Assembly: GCA_023421135.1 (NCBI GenBank)
Contig: JAEZUG010000052.1
Span: 39,638 to 103,637 of the forward strand
Origin: Candidatus Cloacimonadota bacterium
Lineage (GTDB): Bacteria > Cloacimonadota > Cloacimonadia > Cloacimonadales > Cloacimonadaceae
Length of the DNA stretch: 64,000 nt
Reading direction: 5' to 3'
Shown: positions 59,759 through 64,000 of the stretch, piece by piece
How the letters are laid out: the number at the start of each line of letters is the position of its first letter
Numbering within the stretch: the stretch's first letter is position 1
Made by a program: the position numbers and the translations under genes
Notes under the pieces: generated by a model
What the model saw: only the letters and a program-made list of their open reading frames with translations
What the model was told of the DNA's origin: nothing
Databases searched by the model: none

Positions 59759-60495
59759 GAAAGCTGATCCTGGTATTACTAGCCCTCATTGCTTTCACCT
59801 ATTCCTGGGCTCAGGTGCAGCCCCGGACAGATTATACCAAGCTGCTCACCGAATTGGAACTACAAGCCAAGCAGGGAGTTCAGGATCCAGATCTGTATTA
59901 CAACATGGGAGTGTGCCACTACCATCTCAATCAGCTAGCCCTTGCCAAGCTGAACTTCCTGCGCACTCTCAGATTGAACTCCGCTCACAAACAGGCTCAG
60001 CATAATGTTGCCTTCATCAGACAGCTCTCTCCCGATCAGGATCTTTACCCTGAACAGCAGTTTATCCAGCGTTTGTTTTATAGACTTTACGACTGGTTCA
60101 ACCTCAACCGCCTTGCTTTGGGAATTCTCCTTTTCCTCGTTCTATCAGGGCTCTGCCTGCATTGGCTCTTGCGCTATGATCCCCAGAAGGAAAAAGGACT
60201 TCCCGTTCTGCTGCTCTCGATTTCCTGCCTCTTTCTGCTATTGTTCATCGGAACGACTATCGTGAAAGCTTACCGCATGGAACACAACAACAAAGCCGTG
60301 ATTGCCTATGATAACTGCCTTCTCTTGGAAGAGCCGGATCCGGCATCCAGTTCGGGGCGCACCGTAAGCTCTGCCCTAATGGTTATCGCAGCAGAAACAC
60401 AAGGCGACTTCACCCGGATCATTCTCCCGGATGGCACGGGGGCCTGGGTAAAAACCGATGCAATCTTGAGAGTGGTTCCTTCAAAGCTTCAATAG
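59755..60495 (+). CDS. BatE-like TPR and SH3-type protein
   Basis: A 246-residue protein: signal peptide (MRKLILVLLALIAFTYSWA), TPR units (DLYYNMGVCHYHLNQLALAK near 45-64), two membrane helices (LALGILLFLVLSGLCLHWLL and VLLLSISCLFLLLFIGTTIV), and a C-terminal SH3-like part ending ILPDGTGAWVKTDAILRV. It is the BatE-type end of the operon. Its last 15 bases overlap the end of the convergent subtilisin gene, so there is no room for a terminator between them. Confidence 0.85.
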   Translation: MRKLILVLLALIAFTYSWAQVQPRTDYTKLLTELELQAKQGVQDPDLYYNMGVCHYHLNQLALAKLNFLRTLRLNSAHKQAQHNVAFIRQLSPDQDLYPEQQFIQRLFYRLYDWFNLNRLALGILLFLVLSGLCLHWLLRYDPQKEKGLPVLLLSISCLFLLLFIGTTIVKAYRMEHNNKAVIAYDNCLLLEEPDPASSSGRTVSSALMVIAAETQGDFTRIILPDGTGAWVKTDAILRVVPSKLQ

Positions 60496-63483
60496 TTTAC
60501 GCACGAACCTCTGCTCTCCTGTTCGCATCTCAAGTATATACAAACCAGTTCCACCCTGGAAGTCTATCGTGTAGTTATGCCCACCTCTTGCCATATCAGG
60601 TTGATATGCTTCATACACCACTTGTCCCTTGATATTGTAAAGTTTGAATTGCACCGGAGCTTTTTCGGCAAGCTCATAGAGACAGGATAGACTGCTCCCA
60701 AATGGATTGGGGAAGGCAGACACCAACCTGGTATAATGCAAATCCGGAGGTGGAAGCTCCGGTCCGCCCTCGGGAATCACCAGCTCTATGGGGCCAAAGT
60801 GCTGGTTGCTTCCATCCAGAGCGAGGGATTCCAACCAATAGTTCTGCCTGCCGGAAAGCTCGGGGTAAGGATCCTCAAAACTATAGTGGAGTGTTTGAGA
60901 AGATGTGCCGGAAGCCTGGATTATGATTGAATTGATCTTGAGGGCTTGATTCAGGATAGGAAGCTCACAGCGGTAGATATTGTAACCCAAAACCTGAGTC
61001 TCACTGGCTGTCACCCAGTTCAGGGTAGCTGCTCCGTTCCAGATGGCAGTGAATGAACTAAGTTCGACCGGCAAGGTGACCTCTTCTGCCTCAAAGAAAT
61101 CCAGGATCTGGTTCAGCAGATTGGCACGCGTATTGGGGAAGATTCCATCACTCAGCTCTGCCAGAGCATAGCTCATCACAAAGCTGCGCTGGTCGTAGGC
61201 TCCCTCAGAGATCACAGCCACCGAACCATAGTCCGACTCGGTGAAGGCAGTGGCGGCTTGAGCCCGGAGGGGGTAAATGAGGTCTATAGTAGTGTTATTC
61301 ACCTGATTGCTGGCACTGAAGAGCATCCCGGAGGTCGGAAGCGGAGAGTGTCCAGCCAGCCCATCAATCACATTAGTGCTGCCATCCACGGCATAATCAA
61401 TTCCTAAAAGAGGCCAGAGTATATCATCAGCACCTTCTCCACCTCCCAAATCCGGCATGTAGTAACCAATATCCCAGCCCAACACGTCTCCTCCTTCCAG
61501 ATAGAGCCTGCCACCGGATTCCAGATACTCCCGGATAGCGTTGAACAAAACCGGTTCACTGAGCCGGAAGATGCTTCCTCCGGGAGTGCCAAAGCTCAGG
61601 AAGACCATATCAAAGCTCAGGAAAGAGCTGGGAAATGCTGTTCCATAGACCACGGGGTAGCTCAGGCTTTGCAAAGTGTTGCGTATATAGGTTCCGCTCA
61701 GGTCTCTGGCTCCGGAGCTTGCTTCCCAGACATATACACCACCATTGTGGATCAGAATGGAAAAGCTCAGATTTGCACCACTGATTATTGGCTTATCAGC
61801 TACGGTAGAAAGAGTAAAGCTCACATATTGGGACTGCGCCAGGGGATCAACGGTTATCCAAAAGACATTGCTCAACGGCAGATAACCATCTGCAGGAATG
61901 GACGCTACATAGCTTGGATCGCTGATGGTTACCAGGGGATTTGTGCTACTAAGGGTGAAGGTGGCATCATCGGCTCCCACTCCCCAGGAGAAGTTCCTGA
62001 TCAGCAGAGATAAAGAGAAACTCTCGCCCGGTTCCACTGCCCGATTCATATTATCGTCATTGGGCTGCACCGAGCCGATTACGCCCAGATGCAGCTCCTG
62101 ATCCAGCACGGGATCAACAGCAGTTAATGCACTCAACGCATTGATCTTGCCTTCTCCCAGCAAGTTCTCCTTACCAGGATTGAGATAGTCAATATCATCT
62201 GCACTGGCAACCAATTGATGGATTATCTCTTCCTGAGTCCAGCCAGGATTGTAGCTCTTGACCAAAGCCATTGCCGCAGAAGCCACGGGAGAAGCATAGG
62301 AGGTGGCCGGACCAATTGTGGAGTAACCGGTTCCGGAAGTTGAGACCACGCTCTGACACGGTGCAGCAAGATCCACATAGCCTCCAAAATTGGAGCCAGA
62401 CCATCTGGTACCATCATTATTAAGCGCTGCAGTTGCCACCACATTCTGATAGGCAGCAGGGTAAATGGGAATGCTATTGTTGCTGTTCCCCGCTGCTGCC
62501 ACGATGATGGCCCCCAGAGAATAAGCATAGTCGATAGCAAGTTGTCCGGCTTGAGAGTAACCGGTGCTGCCCCAACTGCAATTGATGATATCCGCTCCAT
62601 TGTCAGCAGCATAGACAATGGCTTCATAGCCGCGGTAGATGGAACTGGTGGCTCCGGGAGGGCTGCAGGAAATTGCCATTAGTTTGGGGTTCCAGGAAAG
62701 CGATGAGGTGCCGATGGCATTATTTGTGCGAGCCCCTGCCAAGCCTGAAACTCTGGTGCCATGACTGCCCGGATCTGTGGGATTATTGGCTTGATTACCC
62801 GCCAGATCCAGCATGAAATCCCAGCCGATCAGATCGTCCACAAAGCCGTTCCCATCATCATCCAGACCGTTGATATCGCCGGCATCCATCACCCAAGTGG
62901 TGCCGTTATGATACATTGTGTAGCCATTGCTATTAGAATCCTCGCCCAGGTTGTGCCAGACGTTTTCTGCCAGATCCACGTGATCCCAGCGCATACCGGT
63001 ATCCACGATGGCAATGAGCACAGGATCAGGATTCGAGCCGCACTTGTGTATAGACCAGGCTGCTTCTGCAGACATAGAAGGGAAATTCAAACACTCTGCA
63101 TAGCGGGGATCATCCGGTGTATCTAGTGTTTCGTGGATATATAGTGGTTCTGCAAAGTCCAAATGCGGATCTCCCGATAGAGCATTGATGATTGCCAGGG
63201 GACTGATGGCGGGATCGAAGCTCAGCTCATAAACCAGACTCAGGGCATGGGCTGCCTCGCTTCTCTGCCTGGGACTAAAGCGTGTCTTGATCTCTCTGAT
63301 GCCGAGGCTCTGTAAACGGTTATCCAGGCTGGATATCCCGGTGCCTTGATTAATGCGTGATATCTGGGAGTAATACTCGTTCTTCAGTTTGATAGAAATC
63401 TTCCCAGGTTCATAATTCCCAGCTGAGAGTGCTCCAAGCTCAAGAACAAAAATGCTAAGGATCAGGATCAGACAGCTTTTCAT
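60481..63483 (-). CDS. Secreted S8 subtilisin-like serine protease with C-terminal sorting domain
   Basis: A 1,000-residue protein: signal peptide, propeptide-like part (about 25-115), then a subtilase domain with Asp161 in AIVDTGMRWDH, His241 in GSHGTRVSGLAG, oxyanion Asn333 in AAAGN and Ser395 in ATSYASP, which has Ala-Thr-Ser-Tyr where most have Gly-Thr-Ser-Met. GLDDDGNGFVDDLIG (206-220) may bind calcium. The rest is beta-rich, and the end is a sorting-type tail: SAFPNPFGSSLSCLYEL, QFKLYNIKGQVVY and RFVRKLLKL. It should be exported and surface-bound. GGAGGAGAG precedes the ATG. It follows the HIT gene and may share its transcript. Confidence 0.9.
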   Translation of the reverse strand: MKSCLILILSIFVLELGALSAGNYEPGKISIKLKNEYYSQISRINQGTGISSLDNRLQSLGIREIKTRFSPRQRSEAAHALSLVYELSFDPAISPLAIINALSGDPHLDFAEPLYIHETLDTPDDPRYAECLNFPSMSAEAAWSIHKCGSNPDPVLIAIVDTGMRWDHVDLAENVWHNLGEDSNSNGYTMYHNGTTWVMDAGDINGLDDDGNGFVDDLIGWDFMLDLAGNQANNPTDPGSHGTRVSGLAGARTNNAIGTSSLSWNPKLMAISCSPPGATSSIYRGYEAIVYAADNGADIINCSWGSTGYSQAGQLAIDYAYSLGAIIVAAAGNSNNSIPIYPAAYQNVVATAALNNDGTRWSGSNFGGYVDLAAPCQSVVSTSGTGYSTIGPATSYASPVASAAMALVKSYNPGWTQEEIIHQLVASADDIDYLNPGKENLLGEGKINALSALTAVDPVLDQELHLGVIGSVQPNDDNMNRAVEPGESFSLSLLIRNFSWGVGADDATFTLSSTNPLVTISDPSYVASIPADGYLPLSNVFWITVDPLAQSQYVSFTLSTVADKPIISGANLSFSILIHNGGVYVWEASSGARDLSGTYIRNTLQSLSYPVVYGTAFPSSFLSFDMVFLSFGTPGGSIFRLSEPVLFNAIREYLESGGRLYLEGGDVLGWDIGYYMPDLGGGEGADDILWPLLGIDYAVDGSTNVIDGLAGHSPLPTSGMLFSASNQVNNTTIDLIYPLRAQAATAFTESDYGSVAVISEGAYDQRSFVMSYALAELSDGIFPNTRANLLNQILDFFEAEEVTLPVELSSFTAIWNGAATLNWVTASETQVLGYNIYRCELPILNQALKINSIIIQASGTSSQTLHYSFEDPYPELSGRQNYWLESLALDGSNQHFGPIELVIPEGGPELPPPDLHYTRLVSAFPNPFGSSLSCLYELAEKAPVQFKLYNIKGQVVYEAYQPDMARGGHNYTIDFQGGTGLYILEMRTGEQRFVRKLLKL

Positions 63484-63498
63484 CTCTCCTCCTTGTGG

Positions 63499-63861
63499 TT
63501 ACAGGATCTCTTTGATATACTCTCTCATACCTCTGATGGGATTTATCTTCTTATCTTTACCGCGTGGAATTATATGCAAGTGAAAGTGGGGGATACTCTG
63601 CCCCGCAGCCCGTCCGCAGTTCATTCCCAGGTTAAATCCTTCTGGATCATGACGCTCGACCAGATATTCCCTGGCTTTGAGCACCAGATCACGCAGAGCG
63701 TAAGTCTCTTCCAGGCTGATCTCAAAGAAATCCCGGAAATGACGCTTGGAAACGACAAGCAAATGCCCTTTGGTGACCGGGAACTTATCCTCAATCAGCA
63801 CAAAGTGCTCATTCTCAATGATGATCTGAGCTTCAGACAATTGGCAAAAGATGCAATTCAT
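63499..63861 (-). CDS. HIT-family protein
   Basis: A 120-residue nucleotide-binding hydrolase or transferase of the histidine triad family. It has an N-terminal CxxC (Cys3, Cys6, MNCIFC), GHLLVVSKRHF, and the triad PHFHLHIIPRG with His92, His94 and His96. The substrate is not clear; such proteins cleave nucleotide-phosphoramidates or Ap4A. ATG 63861 is chosen over GTG 63867 because MNCIFC is the usual beginning. The subtilisin gene follows after 15 bases. Confidence 0.92.
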   Translation of the reverse strand: MNCIFCQLSEAQIIIENEHFVLIEDKFPVTKGHLLVVSKRHFRDFFEISLEETYALRDLVLKAREYLVERHDPEGFNLGMNCGRAAGQSIPHFHLHIIPRGKDKKINPIRGMREYIKEIL

Positions 63862-63957
63862 ACCCACAAACTAATGATTATTACCGTATTAGCCAAGAAT
63901 TTCATAACAGGTCTGCTGCTCGCTCCATCCTCCACCCTTCCCTCTTCATCACGCTTC

Positions 63958-64000
63958 AAATACGCATCTCATACTCATGTGACACGCATGAGTTTACATG
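63958..64000 (+). repeat. Dispersed 11-bp-unit palindromic element, copy D, cut by window end
   Basis: Left units AAATACGCATC, TCATACTCATG, TGACACGCATG; loop AGTTTA (63991-63996); then CATG at the window end. The full right arm lies outside. The same orientation as the other three copies. Confidence 0.85.

Noticed and set aside
1..64000. tRNA, rRNA, riboswitch, transposase or prophage genes
   Set aside because: I looked through the gene-free gaps and saw no cloverleaf ends, rRNA blocks, known riboswitch cores or transposase motifs. A covariance-model search would be the decisive check.

Overview
The window looks like a chromosomal segment of a Gram-negative, double-membraned bacterium, most probably of the Cloacimonadota or a related lineage of the Fibrobacterota-Chlorobiota-Bacteroidota group. 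The grounds are secreted proteins ending in NYPNPFNP-type sorting domains, PorV-like outer-membrane proteins, a TonB receptor operon with ExbB, two ExbD and TonB, a MoxR/Bat operon, a glycyl-tRNA synthetase beta chain and roughly even base composition. No rRNA, tRNA, CRISPR array, transposase or prophage was recognised. The taxonomic call is an inference from gene content.

Region 1 (1-8.7 kb) is a phosphate block: the end of a porin-like barrel, pstS-pstC-pstA-pstB-phoU on the plus strand, then on the minus strand phoB-phoR-sigma factor in one tight operon and a Cache-like lipoprotein. Four exact 11-bp-phased direct repeats, with the geometry of a Pho box, lie upstream of the lipoprotein. Region 2 (8.8-13.6 kb) has a secreted beta-propeller-like protein, a TlpA-type redoxin and an M14 carboxypeptidase with a sorting tail. 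Region 3 (13.6-14.7 kb) is a gene-free stretch full of palindromic repeats.

Region 4 (14.7-22.6 kb, all minus strand) is a defence island: an AAA ATPase plus RloB pair of the AbiL/RloAB type, then a coupled operon of a large nuclease-methyltransferase (Type IIG/ISP-like), a DUF3800 protein and a small unknown protein, and another unknown gene upstream. The methyltransferase carries an in-frame block of hairpin repeats shared with the Region 3 intergenic DNA.

Region 5 (22.8-32.1 kb) has a PAS histidine kinase, a PTS EIIA-like protein, a PorV-like protein, glyS, a phosphotransacetylase, an aminotransferase, a small membrane protein, a PfkB kinase and purM. Region 6 (32.3-44.0 kb) is one apparent operon: TonB-dependent receptor, exbB, exbD, exbD, tonB, a giant secreted protein, a PorV-like barrel and a sorting-tail protein, ended by a clear terminator. 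Region 7 (44.4-52.5 kb) has a HesB/IscA-like protein, an M6 metalloprotease, Hsp20, a YfhO-type membrane protein, a cyclic-nucleotide-domain histidine kinase and rpmB. Region 8 (52.5-63.9 kb) is a complete MoxR-DUF58-Bat operon facing a secreted subtilisin and a HIT protein.

The most unusual signal is a dispersed intergenic element, present four times in the same orientation (14603, 44225, 52069, 63958). It is built from 11-bp units: three inverted units, a 6-nt loop, then four direct CATGGGTGTCN-type units.
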